NCBI RefSeq assembly: GCF_014489595.1 | Contig: NZ_CP060790.1 | Span: 1,860,001 to 1,924,000, forward strand | Direction: 5' to 3' | DNA length: 64,000 nt | Source: Paenacidovorax monticola | GTDB lineage: Bacteria; Pseudomonadota; Gammaproteobacteria; Burkholderiales; Burkholderiaceae_C | Shown: positions 1 through 9,793 of the stretch, in pieces | Layout of the letters: each line of letters starts with the position of its first letter | How positions within the stretch are numbered: the first letter of the stretch is position 1 | Notes under the pieces: model-generated | What the model was told of the DNA's origin: nothing | What the model saw: the letters and a program-made list of their open reading frames with translations, nothing else | The model's database searches: none | Program-made: the position numbers and the translations under genes

Positions 1-741
<741 letters not shown>

Positions 742-764
742 CCTGAGCCCTCGCCGCGTCCTCC

Positions 765-1052
765 ATGGGTTCCCGCCTCGTTCCGCTGGTGCTGCTGGCC
801 TTGCTGGTGGCCATCCACGCCCAGCTCTGGACGGGGCGCGGCAGCATCCAGCACGTGAATGAGATGCACCAGCGCATCGAGGCGCAGCAGGCCGCCAACG
901 CCAAGGCCCGCCAGGACAACGACCGACTGACCTCCGAGGTCCAGGACCTCAAGGAGGGCCTGGACATGGTCGAGGAAAAGGCGCGCAGCGAACTGGGCAT
1001 GGTCCGGCAGGGCGAGATCTACGTGCATGTGACGCCCGCCGCGCGGCGCTGA
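765..1052 (+). CDS. ftsB: Cell division protein FtsB (septum formation initiator)
   Basis: 95 residues, the normal size for FtsB, a bitopic inner-membrane protein that links FtsL and FtsQ in the divisome. Residues about 4-18 form one hydrophobic helix (LVPLVLLALLVAIHA). This is followed by a heptad-rich coiled coil at about 30-72 (NEMHQRIEAQQAANAKARQD and on) and the conserved tail EEKARSELGMVRQGEIY. It lies directly after eno and is probably co-transcribed with it. The ATG at 765 has only a weak Shine-Dalgarno, but no better in-frame start exists. The position and fold pattern make the call strong. Confidence 0.93.
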   Translation: MGSRLVPLVLLALLVAIHAQLWTGRGSIQHVNEMHQRIEAQQAANAKARQDNDRLTSEVQDLKEGLDMVEEKARSELGMVRQGEIYVHVTPAARR

Positions 1053-1056
1053 TCCC

Positions 1057-1470
1057 TTGCGGGCGGAACCCCTGGACGTCGCCCTCTTCGGCGGCACGGA
1101 TGCGGCCGAACTGGCCATGGCGCTGCAGCACCGCCTGGCGCCCGGCTTCCATCTGGCCTGCAACCCCCAACCCGAGCCCTGTGGCACACCGGCCGTGGTG
1201 CTGCTGCTGGGGGGATCTCCGGACGCCGCCACCTGGCGCGACCTGCTCGCGCAGGCTGGCTGGGGCTACCAGGTCCTGTATGGCGAAGGCCCCGCTCAGC
1301 GGCTCGACGCGGCCTTGCGCGCCCTGCACGTAGCGCTGCCGGCCGCCCTGCGCGAGGCGCCCGCCCCGCGCACCATCGATGCCCCCCAGCGCCTGCGCGC
1401 CTGGGCCTGCGAGAAATGCAGCGACCCGCAGTGCGAGCACAGGCTGTTCACCGCGCTGCGCGACCGATAA
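1057..1470 (+). CDS. Hypothetical protein downstream of ftsB
   Basis: 137 residues with a TTG start only 4 nt after the ftsB stop; no good ATG is available, so the start is uncertain. I do not recognise a characterised family. The N-terminal half looks like an alternating beta/alpha fold (VALFGGTDAAELA, AVVLLLGGSP). The C-terminus has a cysteine cluster WACEKCSDPQCEHRLF that could bind a metal. GC content and codon use match the flanking genes, and the tight spacing suggests translation coupled to ftsB. The gene ends just before a short repeat that separates it from the convergent ABC operon. Confidence 0.6.
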   Translation: MRAEPLDVALFGGTDAAELAMALQHRLAPGFHLACNPQPEPCGTPAVVLLLGGSPDAATWRDLLAQAGWGYQVLYGEGPAQRLDAALRALHVALPAALREAPAPRTIDAPQRLRAWACEKCSDPQCEHRLFTALRDR

Positions 1471-1480
1471 GAATGCCCCC

Positions 1481-1522
1481 GGCGCGCTTCCGGCAAGCGC
1501 CAGAAGCTATCAAAAAAGAAGC
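1481..1522. repeat. Short interspersed repeat (hairpin plus AT-rich arm)
   Basis: A small stem-loop (GGCGCGCTTCCGGCAAGCGCC) is followed by the arm GCTATCAAAAAAGAAGC. The arm is the reverse complement, with one mismatch, of elements at 6380-6396 and 39698-39714. It occupies the gap between two convergent transcription units. Confidence 0.6.
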
Positions 1523-1526
1523 AACG

Positions 1527-2287
<761 letters not shown>

Positions 2288-2291
<4 letters not shown>

Positions 2292-3001
2292 GATTTGCGG
2301 GGTGCCAGGTAGCCCAGATAGCGGCGCTCCAGCCAGCGGTTGGCGCCGATCAGGCAAAAGGTGATGCACAGGTAGATGGCCGCGGCCGAGAGATAGGCCT
2401 CGAACGGCAGGTAGAAGTCCGCATACACGCGGCTGGCCGCGCCGGTGACGTCGAGCAGCGCAGGCACGGTGCTGGCAAGGCTGGAGCTGTGCAGCATCAT
2501 CACCACCTCGTTGCCATAGGCCGGCAGCATGCGGCGGATGGCGCTGGGCAGGACGATGCGGCGCATCACCATCCACGGCCCCATGCCCATGGCGCGCGCG
2601 GCCTCCACCTCGCCCTTCTTCGTCTCGCGGATGGAGCCGGCCAGCATTTCGGCGGTGTAGGCGGCGGTATTCAGGCTGAACGACAGCAGCGCACAGAAGA
2701 ATGGCTCCTTGAAGTGCGTCCAGGGCCACACGCTGTCCCAGCGCGCCTGCACCCATTCGAGCTGGGCGAAGCCATAGTAGATCAGGTACACCTGGATCAG
2801 GAGCGGCGTGCCGCGCATGAAATAGGTGAACGCCTGGGCGGGCCAACGCGCCAGCCGCCGCGGGCTGACCAGCGCCAGCGCGCACAGCAGCGCCAGCACC
2901 GCCCCCACGGCCAGGCTGATGAGCGTGAGCTGCAGGGTGACGATGAGGCCCTGGCCGTACAGCGCCAGCGTGTCGGGCTGGAAAATGACGTCCCAGTTCA
3001 T
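2288..3001 (-). CDS. hisM: Amino-acid ABC transporter permease (HisM-like)
   Basis: 237 residues, starting at [19 protein letters not shown]. It has five hydrophobic segments and the EAA loop [20 protein letters not shown] that contacts the ATPase. It is one half of the heterodimeric inner-membrane channel, with the gene at 2998-3684 supplying the other half. The ATG overlaps the upstream permease stop by 4 nt (ATGA), and its own stop overlaps the ATPase start. This is the HisQ-HisM-HisP arrangement of the lysine/arginine/ornithine/histidine importers. The specific amino acid is inferred from the binding protein and remains open. Confidence 0.92.
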
Positions 3002-3684
3002 AGTTGGATCTTGTCCGCGCCCAGGCTGTAGCGAGCGCTCAGGCGCCGCAGCGCCCACAGGGAGATCGACGTGTACACCAGGTACAGCGCGGCCGTGAAC
3101 AGGAAGAAGGCGAACGGCTCGCGTACCGCCGCGCTGGACTGCTTGGCCAGGTAGGTCATGTCGTGCAGGCCGATCAGGCTGACCAGCGCCGTGGCCTTGA
3201 TGAGCACGAGCCAGTTGTTGGTGAAGCTGGGCAGCGCATAGCGCACCATCTGCGGCAGGGTGATGCGCACGAAGGTCTGGCTGCGCCCCATGCCAAAGGC
3301 CCAGGCGGCCTCCATCTGCCCCTTGGGAATGGCGAGGATCGCGCCCCGGAAGGTCTCCGTCATGTAGGCGCCATAGATGAAGCCAATGGTGCACACCCCG
3401 GCCACGAAGGGATCGAGATCGATGCCGTCCGGGTTGCCCAGGACTTCGAGCAGGTTGTTCAGCCCGATGGCGCCGCCGTAGAACACCAGCAGCATCATCA
3501 CCAGCTCGGGCACGCCGCGCACCAGGGTGGTGTAGGCGGTGGCCAGCCACGCCAGCCAGCGGCGGCCCGAGAGCTTGGCCGCCGCGCCCGCCAGCCCGAT
3601 GAGCGTGGCCACCATGAGCGACGCCAGCGATACCGCCACCGTCAGCAGCGAGCCATTCAGGATGGCCAGGTAGTAGTCACGCAT
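2998..3684 (-). CDS. hisQ: Amino-acid ABC transporter permease (HisQ-like)
   Basis: 228 residues, the usual length for HisQ. Five membrane segments are visible, beginning [21 protein letters not shown]. The EAA loop is [20 protein letters not shown]. It pairs with the HisM-like subunit encoded immediately downstream (4-nt overlap). It is separated from the binding-protein gene by a 167-nt spacer holding a stable hairpin. Such a spacer can let the binding protein be made in excess over the membrane subunits. Family assignment is firm; the substrate is an inference. Confidence 0.92.
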   Translation of the reverse strand: MRDYYLAILNGSLLTVAVSLASLMVATLIGLAGAAAKLSGRRWLAWLATAYTTLVRGVPELVMMLLVFYGGAIGLNNLLEVLGNPDGIDLDPFVAGVCTIGFIYGAYMTETFRGAILAIPKGQMEAAWAFGMGRSQTFVRITLPQMVRYALPSFTNNWLVLIKATALVSLIGLHDMTYLAKQSSAAVREPFAFFLFTAALYLVYTSISLWALRRLSARYSLGADKIQL

Positions 3685-3786
3685 GGGCGATCAAAGAGAA
3701 ATGGAAAAAGGGCCAACCCCATGCGCAGGTGCGCCCGAAGCCAGCAGACGCCGCGCCGGGGCCGCAGCGCCACGCTGGCGTGGTGT

Positions 3787-3817
3787 CCCCCTTCCCGGCA
3801 AAGCCGGGAGCAGGGGG
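3787..3817. repeat. REP-like hairpin between binding-protein and permease genes
   Basis: The core stem CCCGGC-AAA-GCCGGG (3794-3808) is extended by CCCCC pairing with GGGGG (3787-3791 with 3813-3817), giving a long GC stem with no U-tract. Next to it lies a second small inverted repeat, AGCGGCGCAAACCGCT. It sits in the 167-nt gap between the SBP gene and hisQ. That is the place where the Salmonella histidine-transport operon carries its classical REP sequence. Confidence 0.6.
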
Positions 3818-3851
3818 CAGCGGCGCAAACCGCTCAGGGGTTGGTGCGCCA

Positions 3852-4613
3852 TCACTTGCCGTAGGGATCGAAATCGAAGTATTTCTTGGCGATCTTGTCG
3901 TAGGTGCCGTTCTTGCGGATGGCATCGATCGCGTCGTTCAGCTGCTTCTTCAGGTCGGCCTGGCCCTTGCGCATGGCAATGCCGATGCCTTCGCCGTAGT
4001 ACTTGGGCTCGTACTGGTCGTGGCCCACATAGCCATAGTCCTTGCCCTCGGGCTTGCGCAGGAAGCCGCCGTTCACCTCGACCTTGTCGGCCACGGTGCC
4101 GTCCAGGCGTCCGGCCTGCAGGTCCAGGTACACCTGGTCCTGCGACTGGTAGGGCACCACGGTCACGCCTGCGGGCTTGAGCTCGCCCAGCGCCCACTTC
4201 TCCTGCGTGCTGGCCTTGAGCACGCCGATCTTCATGCCCTTGAGCGACGCGGGACCGTCGTACTTCACGCTCTTCTTCACCACGATGGCGCTGGGCGTCT
4301 TGTAGTAGCGCTTGGTGAAGTCCACCACGCGGGCGCGCTCGGGCGTCATCGACATGGAGCTGATGATCACGTCGAACTTCTTGGCCTGCAGCGCGGGGAT
4401 GATGCTGTCCCACTCCGATTCGACAAACACGCATTTGCGCTGGATCTGCTCGCACAGGGCCTTGGCGATGTCCACGTCAAAGCCGATGACTTCGCCCGTA
4501 GGGCTCTTGTATTCGAAGGGTTCGTAGGCGGGGTTCAGGCCCACCCGCAGGTCGGCAGCCAGTGCCGAGCCGGCCACCACCGCCATGGCCAGGGCAATCA
4601 GGGATTTGCGCAT
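3852..4613 (-). CDS. Periplasmic amino-acid-binding protein (HisJ/ArgT/LAO family)
   Basis: 253 residues with a cleavable signal peptide (MRKSLIALAMAVVAGSALA, cut before ADLRVG). The mature part shows the SBP type 3 family features: NPAYEPFEYKSPTGEVIGFDVDIAKALC, SMSMTPERARVVDFT and GVLKASTQEKWALGE. This fold binds lysine, arginine, ornithine or histidine in the periplasm and delivers it to the HisQM permease. It is the first gene of the minus-strand operon. A Shine-Dalgarno AAAGGA lies upstream, and the promoter candidate is at 4644-4671. HisJ and ArgT cannot be told apart by eye. Confidence 0.93.
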   Translation of the reverse strand: MRKSLIALAMAVVAGSALAADLRVGLNPAYEPFEYKSPTGEVIGFDVDIAKALCEQIQRKCVFVESEWDSIIPALQAKKFDVIISSMSMTPERARVVDFTKRYYKTPSAIVVKKSVKYDGPASLKGMKIGVLKASTQEKWALGELKPAGVTVVPYQSQDQVYLDLQAGRLDGTVADKVEVNGGFLRKPEGKDYGYVGHDQYEPKYYGEGIGIAMRKGQADLKKQLNDAIDAIRKNGTYDKIAKKYFDFDPYGK

Positions 4614-4643
4614 GGAATTCCTTTGGGAAACGACAAAGGGGCT

Positions 4644-4671
4644 ATTGTCGCCGCCCGGCGGGCATTCAAAA
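4644..4671 (-). promoter_or_regulatory. Sigma-70-like promoter for the amino-acid importer
   Basis: On the minus strand TTTTGA and GACAAT are separated by 16 nt and end 30 nt before the binding-protein ATG. The match is moderate and there is no experimental support. Confidence 0.4.
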
Positions 4672-4719
4672 CAGGGGAGCGGCCCTAGGCCGAATCGGCC
4701 TTGAGGCGCATCACACGCC

Positions 4720-5711
4720 TTACTGCACCGAAGACGTCACCGGAGGCTGGTTGCCGGGGGCCGTGAAGAGCTGGGCCGCATCGACCGCATCGAACCGGTA
4801 CTGCAGGCCGCAGTACTCGCAGCCCACCTCGATGTCGCCGCGCTCGCTCAGGATGCCCTCGACCTCGTCCCCCCCAGATTGCGCAGCATCGCACCCACAC
4901 GCTCGCGGCTGCAGGTGCAGGCGAAGCGCGGGCCGTCCACGCCCTGCTGGGGGGCGAAGCGCAGGAGCTTCTCCTCCCAGAACAGGCGGCGCAGGATGGT
5001 GTCCACGTCGAGCGTGAGCAGTTCCTCGCGCGTGAGGCTCGCGGCCAGGTGCGCGATGCGGTTGTAGTCCTCGTTGTGGCCCAGACGGTCGTTGCCCTGC
5101 TCCGCGCTCTCGGTGGCGCCCGCGAGGTTGGCCTCGCCCTTGACGGGCATGCGCTGGATCAGCAGGCCCGCGGCCATCTGGTCGTTGGCGGCCAACACCA
5201 GCGTGGCGTCGAGCTGCTCGGACTGCAGCATGTAGTGCTGCAGCACATCGGACAGCTTGCCGAACTTGCGGCCGTCGGCGTCCTGCAGCGGCACCACGCC
5301 CTGGTAGGGCTGCTGGCCGGGCTGGCGGCCCTGGGGATCGAGCGTGATGGCGCAACGGCCCGCGCCGCCCAGGTTCACCATCTCGGGCAGGCGTGCGGCG
5401 GGCTCCACGCTGCCGTTCACGGTGGCGGTGGCGCGCAGGCCCAGGTCGGACTGCACCTCGGCCACGGCCAGCTTGACCGGGCCGTCGCCAAAGACCTGCA
5501 GCACCAGCGCGCCGTTGAACTTGATGTTGGCCTGCATCAGCACCCCCGCGGCCGCCATCTCGCCCAGCAGCTCGCTCACGGCGGGCGGGTAGGCCCCGGT
5601 TTCGCTGTTGCCGGCGCGGCGGCGCAGGACTTCCGTCCACGCATCGGTCAGACGCACCACCATGCCCCGCACGGGCAGACCATCGAAAAGGAATTTATGA
5701 AGCTCGGACAC
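4720..5711 (-). pseudogene. hslO: Hsp33 redox chaperone, frame-interrupted
   Basis: Hsp33 is a cytoplasmic holdase activated when its zinc-bound cysteines are oxidised. The N-terminal domain reads normally from MSELHKFLFDGLPVRGM through to the ACTCSRERVGAMLRNLGG segment. At a run of seven G (4869-4875, minus strand) the frame is lost and a stop follows at 4848. The rest of the family sequence (DEVEGILSERGDIEVGCEYC and the LQYRF tail) continues in the next frame to 4720. One extra G would restore about 330 residues. The break splits the four-cysteine switch: CxC lies before it and CxxC after it. It follows the carbonic-anhydrase-like gene by 3 nt. A sequencing error is the simplest explanation. 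Confidence 0.88.
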
Positions 5712-5714
5712 TCT

Positions 5715-6242
5715 TTAATCTGCAATCTTGCGCAGCCCCGCCTTGAAGCGGCGCGCGTTGTCAATGTAGTGCTGCGCGCTCTGGCGCAGCCCTTCGATCT
5801 GCTCCGGCGTGAGCTGACGCACCGCCTTGGCAGGGCTGCCGATGATCATGGAGCCATCGGGAAACTCCTTGCCCTCGGTCACGAGCGACCCCGCACCCAC
5901 GAGGCAGTTCCGGCCGATCCTCGCGCCGTTGAGCACGATGGCGCCGATGCCGATGAGCGACTCGTCGCCGATGGTGCACCCGTGCAGCATGACCTGGTGC
6001 CCCACCGTGACGCGCTCGCCAATCACCAGCGGCTTGCCGATATCGGCATGCAGCACGCTCGCGTCCTGCACGTTGGAGCCCGCGCCGATGGAGATGCTCT
6101 CGGTATCGCCGCGCACCACGGTGCCGAACCAGACGCTGGCGTCCTCGCCCAGCTCCACGTTGCCCATCACCTGGGCGCTGTCGGCCACCCAGGCCGATGC
6201 GGCTGTGCGCGGGGCCACGCCATCGAGTTCGTAAATCGCCAT
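5715..6242 (-). CDS. Gamma-carbonic anhydrase family protein (hexapeptide repeat)
   Basis: 175 residues built of left-handed beta-helix hexapeptides (VMGNVELGEDASVWFGTVV, and IGAGSNVQDASVL). Zinc-site histidines are present in VLHADIG and VGHQVMLHGCTIGD, and the substrate-side RGD is also conserved. The family (YrdA/PaaY/CaiE type) is trimeric and cytoplasmic. Some members hydrate CO2, others are thioesterases or of unknown role. It is the first gene of a two-gene unit with hslO. Its -10 candidate (TACAAT, minus strand, 6281-6286) is interleaved with that of the divergent DUF455 gene. Start MAIYELDGV fits the family N-terminus. Confidence 0.9.
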   Translation of the reverse strand: MAIYELDGVAPRTAASAWVADSAQVMGNVELGEDASVWFGTVVRGDTESISIGAGSNVQDASVLHADIGKPLVIGERVTVGHQVMLHGCTIGDESLIGIGAIVLNGARIGRNCLVGAGSLVTEGKEFPDGSMIIGSPAKAVRQLTPEQIEGLRQSAQHYIDNARRFKAGLRKIAD

Positions 6243-6276
6243 GGGGTCCAGTCTCCGTCGGTCTTGTTGGGAAACC

Positions 6277-6286
6277 TAGAATTGTA
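6277..6286. promoter_or_regulatory. Interleaved divergent -10 boxes
   Basis: TAGAAT on the plus strand (6277-6282) and TACAAT on the minus strand (6286-6281) overlap within the near-palindrome CCTAGAATTGTAGG. They would drive the DUF455 gene and the carbonic-anhydrase gene. No convincing -35 element was found for either. Confidence 0.4.
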
Positions 6287-6289
6287 GGG

Positions 6290-7093
6290 ATGGAGCTTCG
6301 CCACCGTGCACTGCAGGTCTTGTGCCTGCCCGACCCTGAGGAAAAAGCGGCCGCCGCGCTGGACATGCATGCGCAGGCCGCTTCTTTTTCCATAGCAGAC
6401 CGCGCTCCGGAGCCGCCCCCCGAGGCCAGCGCCCTGCCCGGCCGCCCGGCGCGGCCCGAACTGCGCCACCACACGGCCGTGGCGCGCCGCTCGCCCGCCA
6501 CGGCCGAGGGACGGGCCGTGCTGATCCACGCCATCGCCCACATCGAGTTCAACGCCATCAACCTCGCGCTCGACGCCGTGTGGCGCTTCGACGGCATGCC
6601 GCCGGACTTCTACCTCGACTGGCTGCGCGTGGCGGCCGAGGAGGCCCGGCATTTCCGCCTGCTGCGCGCCCACCTGCAGGGCATGGGACACGACTACGGC
6701 GACTTCCCCGCACACCAGGGGCTGTGGACCATGTGCGAGAAGACGGCGCACGACATCGTGGCGCGCATGGCCCTGGTGCCGCGCACGCTGGAGGCGCGCG
6801 GCCTGGACGCCACGCCGCAGATACAGGCCAAGCTGCGCCAGGTGGGCACGCCGGACGCGCTCGCGGCCGTGGACATCCTCGACATCATCCTGCGCGAAGA
6901 GGTGGGCCACGTGGCCATCGGCAACCACTGGTACCGCTGGCTGTGCGAGCGCCACGCCCTGGACCCCGAGGCCCATTACGCCGTGCTGACACGCCAGTAC
7001 GAGGCACCACGCCTCAAGCCGCCCTTCAACGAATCGGCCCGGCGCGCGGCGGGCTTCAGCGAGGCCGAGCTGCTGTGGCTGCAGCAGGCCTAG
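6290..7093 (+). CDS. DUF455 family ferritin-like protein
   Basis: 267 residues from the ATG of MELRHRALQV. The body is a four-helix ferritin-like domain. Candidate di-iron ligands are in HAIAHIEFNAIN (E86), AAEEARHF (E118/H121) and LREEVGHVAIG. This matches the DUF455 family, whose biochemical role is not established. The start codon lies 7 nt after a TAGAAT box with no Shine-Dalgarno, so the mRNA may be leaderless. Residues 29-36 (QAASFSIA) are encoded by a copy of the short interspersed repeat (6380-6396), in a poorly conserved linker before the helical domain. Confidence 0.85.
   Translation: MELRHRALQVLCLPDPEEKAAAALDMHAQAASFSIADRAPEPPPEASALPGRPARPELRHHTAVARRSPATAEGRAVLIHAIAHIEFNAINLALDAVWRFDGMPPDFYLDWLRVAAEEARHFRLLRAHLQGMGHDYGDFPAHQGLWTMCEKTAHDIVARMALVPRTLEARGLDATPQIQAKLRQVGTPDALAAVDILDIILREEVGHVAIGNHWYRWLCERHALDPEAHYAVLTRQYEAPRLKPPFNESARRAAGFSEAELLWLQQA
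6380..6396. repeat. Short repeat arm inside the DUF455 gene
   Basis: GCTTCTTTTTCCATAGC, one mismatch from 39698-39714 and from the reverse complement of the arm at 1506-1522. It is translated as part of the N-terminal linker. Confidence 0.55.
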
Positions 7094-7152
7094 GCCGCAC
7101 GATCTTTCCTACAATGGTAGCCACACCAACTACCGTGCCATCCCGCCCTCCC

Positions 7153-8409
7153 ATGTCACAAGCCCCCACCACCGCGGCCGCCTCCGGCAGCCACTCCTCC
7201 GTTGCCATGATCGCCCGCCAGGCCATCGTGAACGCCCAGCAGGTGGTGATCGGGTACGAACTCTTCAACCGCTCGCGCACCGCCACGGGCCACACGGCGG
7301 CCACTGACGTGATCCTGGTGTTCACTGCCCTCTCGCATGCGGGCACCGAGGAGCTGGTGGGCAAGAAGCTCATTTTCGTGAACTGCACGCACGAGAGCCT
7401 GGCCGGCGGCCACCTGGAGCTGCTGGACCCCGACAAGGTCGTGCTCGAGATTCCGCCGCTGGGCCATGTGGCCGTGGACGAGGTGGCCGCGCGCCTGCCC
7501 ATCCTCACGGGGCTGCGCGAGCGGGGCTTTCACCTCGCGTTCAACCACACCGTGCTCGAATCGGCCTACGCGGCCTGGCTGCCGCTGGCCGACTATATCA
7601 AGCTCGACCTATCGCTGCTCGCGCCCGACCAGGTGGCCGTGCTCATCAGCTACGCGGGACGCCATTCGCGCGCCGAACTGATCGCCGAGAAGGTGGAAAC
7701 CGCGCAGCAGTACGACATGGTGTCCACCCAGGGCGTGCAGCTGTTCCAGGGCTACTGGTTCGCACGGCCCGCCCTGGTCGAGGCCAAGCTGCTGTCGCCC
7801 ACGCAGAACAGCATCGTCCAGCTCATCAACCTGGTGCGCCAGCAGGCCAGCACCGACGCGATCGAGGAAGTGCTCAAGAAGGACGCGGGCCTGGCCTTCA
7901 ACCTGATGCGGCTCATCAACTCGGCGGGCTTCGGCCTGGCACGGGAGGTCACGTCGTTCCGCCAGGCCGTGATGCTCATGGGTCTCAAGAAGCTCTTCCG
8001 CTGGGCAGCGCTGCTGCTCACCGCGTCGCGCAGCGGCGGCGTGCCCTCGTCCGTGGGCCAGACGGCCGTGGTGCGCGGGCGCCTCATGGAGCTGCTGGCG
8101 CTGGAGAGCATGTCGCAAGAGGAGGCCGACCAGGCCTTCGTGGCCGGCATCTTCTCGATGCTCGACGTGATGCTCGGCATGCCCATGGAATCGGCCCTGG
8201 GCCTGCTGTCGGTGCCCGAGCCCGTGGCTGCGGCCCTGCTGCGCCGCGAGGGCGTGCTGGGCGAGCTGATCGCGCTGGCCGAGGCCTGCGAGTCGAGCGA
8301 CGATGCCGTGTTCGACCGCGCCGCCGCCACCCTGCATCTGTCGAGCCAGCAGATCAACTGGGCCCACCTGCAGGCCCTGGCCTGGGCCGACCACGTGACC
8401 GAGGAATGA
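7153..8409 (+). CDS. EAL/HDOD domain signalling protein (copy 1)
   Basis: 418 residues from MSQAPTTAAAS. An ATG at 7114 is possible but lies in a TACAAT box. The N-terminal half is a degenerate EAL domain: GYELFNR replaces EAL, and FVNCTH, VLEIPP, YIKLDL and AEKVET are kept. The DDFG metal motif is lost, so phosphodiesterase activity is unlikely. The C-terminal half is an HDOD domain (about 205-410) with NLMRLINSAGFGL and a GQTAVVRGRLMELL helix. It belongs to the YuxH-like family, presumed regulators that may bind c-di-GMP or partners. A closely similar paralogue follows 60 nt downstream, a tandem duplication. Confidence 0.87.
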   Translation: MSQAPTTAAASGSHSSVAMIARQAIVNAQQVVIGYELFNRSRTATGHTAATDVILVFTALSHAGTEELVGKKLIFVNCTHESLAGGHLELLDPDKVVLEIPPLGHVAVDEVAARLPILTGLRERGFHLAFNHTVLESAYAAWLPLADYIKLDLSLLAPDQVAVLISYAGRHSRAELIAEKVETAQQYDMVSTQGVQLFQGYWFARPALVEAKLLSPTQNSIVQLINLVRQQASTDAIEEVLKKDAGLAFNLMRLINSAGFGLAREVTSFRQAVMLMGLKKLFRWAALLLTASRSGGVPSSVGQTAVVRGRLMELLALESMSQEEADQAFVAGIFSMLDVMLGMPMESALGLLSVPEPVAAALLRREGVLGELIALAEACESSDDAVFDRAAATLHLSSQQINWAHLQALAWADHVTEE

Positions 8410-8469
8410 CCGGCCAGCACGCGCCCACTTTTTCTAGAATCCCCGCAGCACCGAACCCCTTCCAGCGCC

Positions 8470-9744
8470 ATGTCGAGTTCCACCGCCCCTGAAGCCCCCG
8501 CCACCGAGACCGCAGAGGACTCGGGCAACCTCGCCATCATCGCGCGGCAGGCCATCGTCGACGAACACCGTGCCGTCTACGGCTACGAACTGTTCGACCG
8601 CTCCACCGCCTCGGACGCGCACACGGCCGCCAGCGATGCGGCCCTGCTGTTCAATGCCCTGTCGTACGCGGGCAGCGAGGCGCTGGTGGGCCGCAAGACC
8701 GTGTTCATCAACTGCACGCACGACAGCCTGGCCGGCGGCCACCTGGAGCTGATCCACCCCGAAAAGGTCGTGCTCGAAGTGCCCACACTGCCCGATGGCG
8801 CCACCGCCGAGGACATCGAAGGCCGGATCGCCACGCTGGACGCGCTGCGCCAGCGGGGCTTCCGCCTGGCCTTCAACCAGCAGGCGCTTCGCCGCGGCTA
8901 CGCAGGCTGGCTGCCGCTGGCCGCATTCATCAAGCTCGACATGACGGCCTTCAAGCCCGAAGTGGCCGAGCCGCTGGTCAAGTTCGCGCGCATGCACACG
9001 CCGCAGGCCCAGATCGTGGCCGAGAAGGTGGAGACGGCCGAGCAGTACGAGCGCATGGCCCAACTCGGCGTGAAGCTGTTCCAGGGCTACTGGTTCGCAC
9101 ATCCTTCGCTCGTGAAGGCGCAGACCATCCGGCCCTCGCAGGCCACGATCATCCAGCTCATCAACCTGGTGCGCAAGCAGGCCAGCACGGCCGAGATCGA
9201 AGACCTGCTCAAGAAGGACCCCACGCTGTCCTTCAACCTGCTGCGCTTCATCAACTCATCGGGCTTCGGGCTGTCGTGCGAGATCACCTCGTTCCGCCAC
9301 GCGGTCATGATCCTGGGCCTCAAGAAGCTGTTCCGCTGGGCGGCGCTGCTCATGACCACCTCGCGCCAGGGCGGCACGCCGCCCGCCGTGGGCCAGACCG
9401 CCGTGGTGCGCGGGCGCCTCATGGAGCTGCTGGCCGCCGAGCTGCTGCCGCCCGAGGAGTGCGACAACGCTTTCGTCGTGGGCGTGTTCTCGCTGCTCGA
9501 TGCCATGCTGGGCGTACCCATCGACCGCGCGCTCGAATCCGTGGCCCTGCCCGAGCCCGTGCTGGATGCGCTCCTGCGCAACGAGGGCGTGTTCGCGCCC
9601 TTCCTCGAACTCACCAAGGCCTGCGAGAGCGGCGACGACGAAGCCTTCGCGCGCACGGCCGATGCGCTGCACCTGTCGAACCACCAGGTGAACATGGCCC
9701 ACCTGCAGGCCCTGGCCTGGGCCGAGAGCCTGGGCGAAGAGTAA
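8470..9744 (+). CDS. EAL/HDOD domain signalling protein (copy 2)
   Basis: 424 residues, co-linear with copy 1 along the whole length. Shared blocks include QLINLVRKQAST, RFINSSGFGLSCEITSFRHA, LKKLFRWAALLMTTSRQGG and QALAWAESLGEE. The EAL domain is again degenerate (GYELFDR, INCTHD, FIKLDM, AEKVETAEQYE; no DDFG), so a binding rather than hydrolytic role is inferred. A TAGAAT box at 8435-8440 lies 29 nt upstream, so this copy may have its own promoter despite its position behind copy 1. It ends next to a hairpin-containing repeat facing a convergent gene. Confidence 0.87.
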   Translation: MSSSTAPEAPATETAEDSGNLAIIARQAIVDEHRAVYGYELFDRSTASDAHTAASDAALLFNALSYAGSEALVGRKTVFINCTHDSLAGGHLELIHPEKVVLEVPTLPDGATAEDIEGRIATLDALRQRGFRLAFNQQALRRGYAGWLPLAAFIKLDMTAFKPEVAEPLVKFARMHTPQAQIVAEKVETAEQYERMAQLGVKLFQGYWFAHPSLVKAQTIRPSQATIIQLINLVRKQASTAEIEDLLKKDPTLSFNLLRFINSSGFGLSCEITSFRHAVMILGLKKLFRWAALLMTTSRQGGTPPAVGQTAVVRGRLMELLAAELLPPEECDNAFVVGVFSLLDAMLGVPIDRALESVALPEPVLDALLRNEGVFAPFLELTKACESGDDEAFARTADALHLSNHQVNMAHLQALAWAESLGEE

Positions 9745-9748
9745 GCCC

Positions 9749-9792
9749 CCAGCGCCGATACACCGGCGCTGGCAGCTCATTTTCAATAGCAG
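9749..9792. repeat. Interspersed repeat with perfect hairpin, possible bidirectional terminator
   Basis: A perfect 9-bp stem, CCAGCGCCG / CGGCGCTGG (9749-9757 and 9764-9772), is followed by AGCTCATTTTCAATAGCAG. The latter recurs with one inserted base at 52483-52501. It lies between two convergent genes. Confidence 0.6.
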
Positions 9793-9793
9793 A

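Noticed and set aside
4869..4875. Phase variation as the main explanation of the broken genes
   Set aside because: The same deficit occurs in many unrelated housekeeping genes and in runs as short as two to four bases, which do not slip at high rates.
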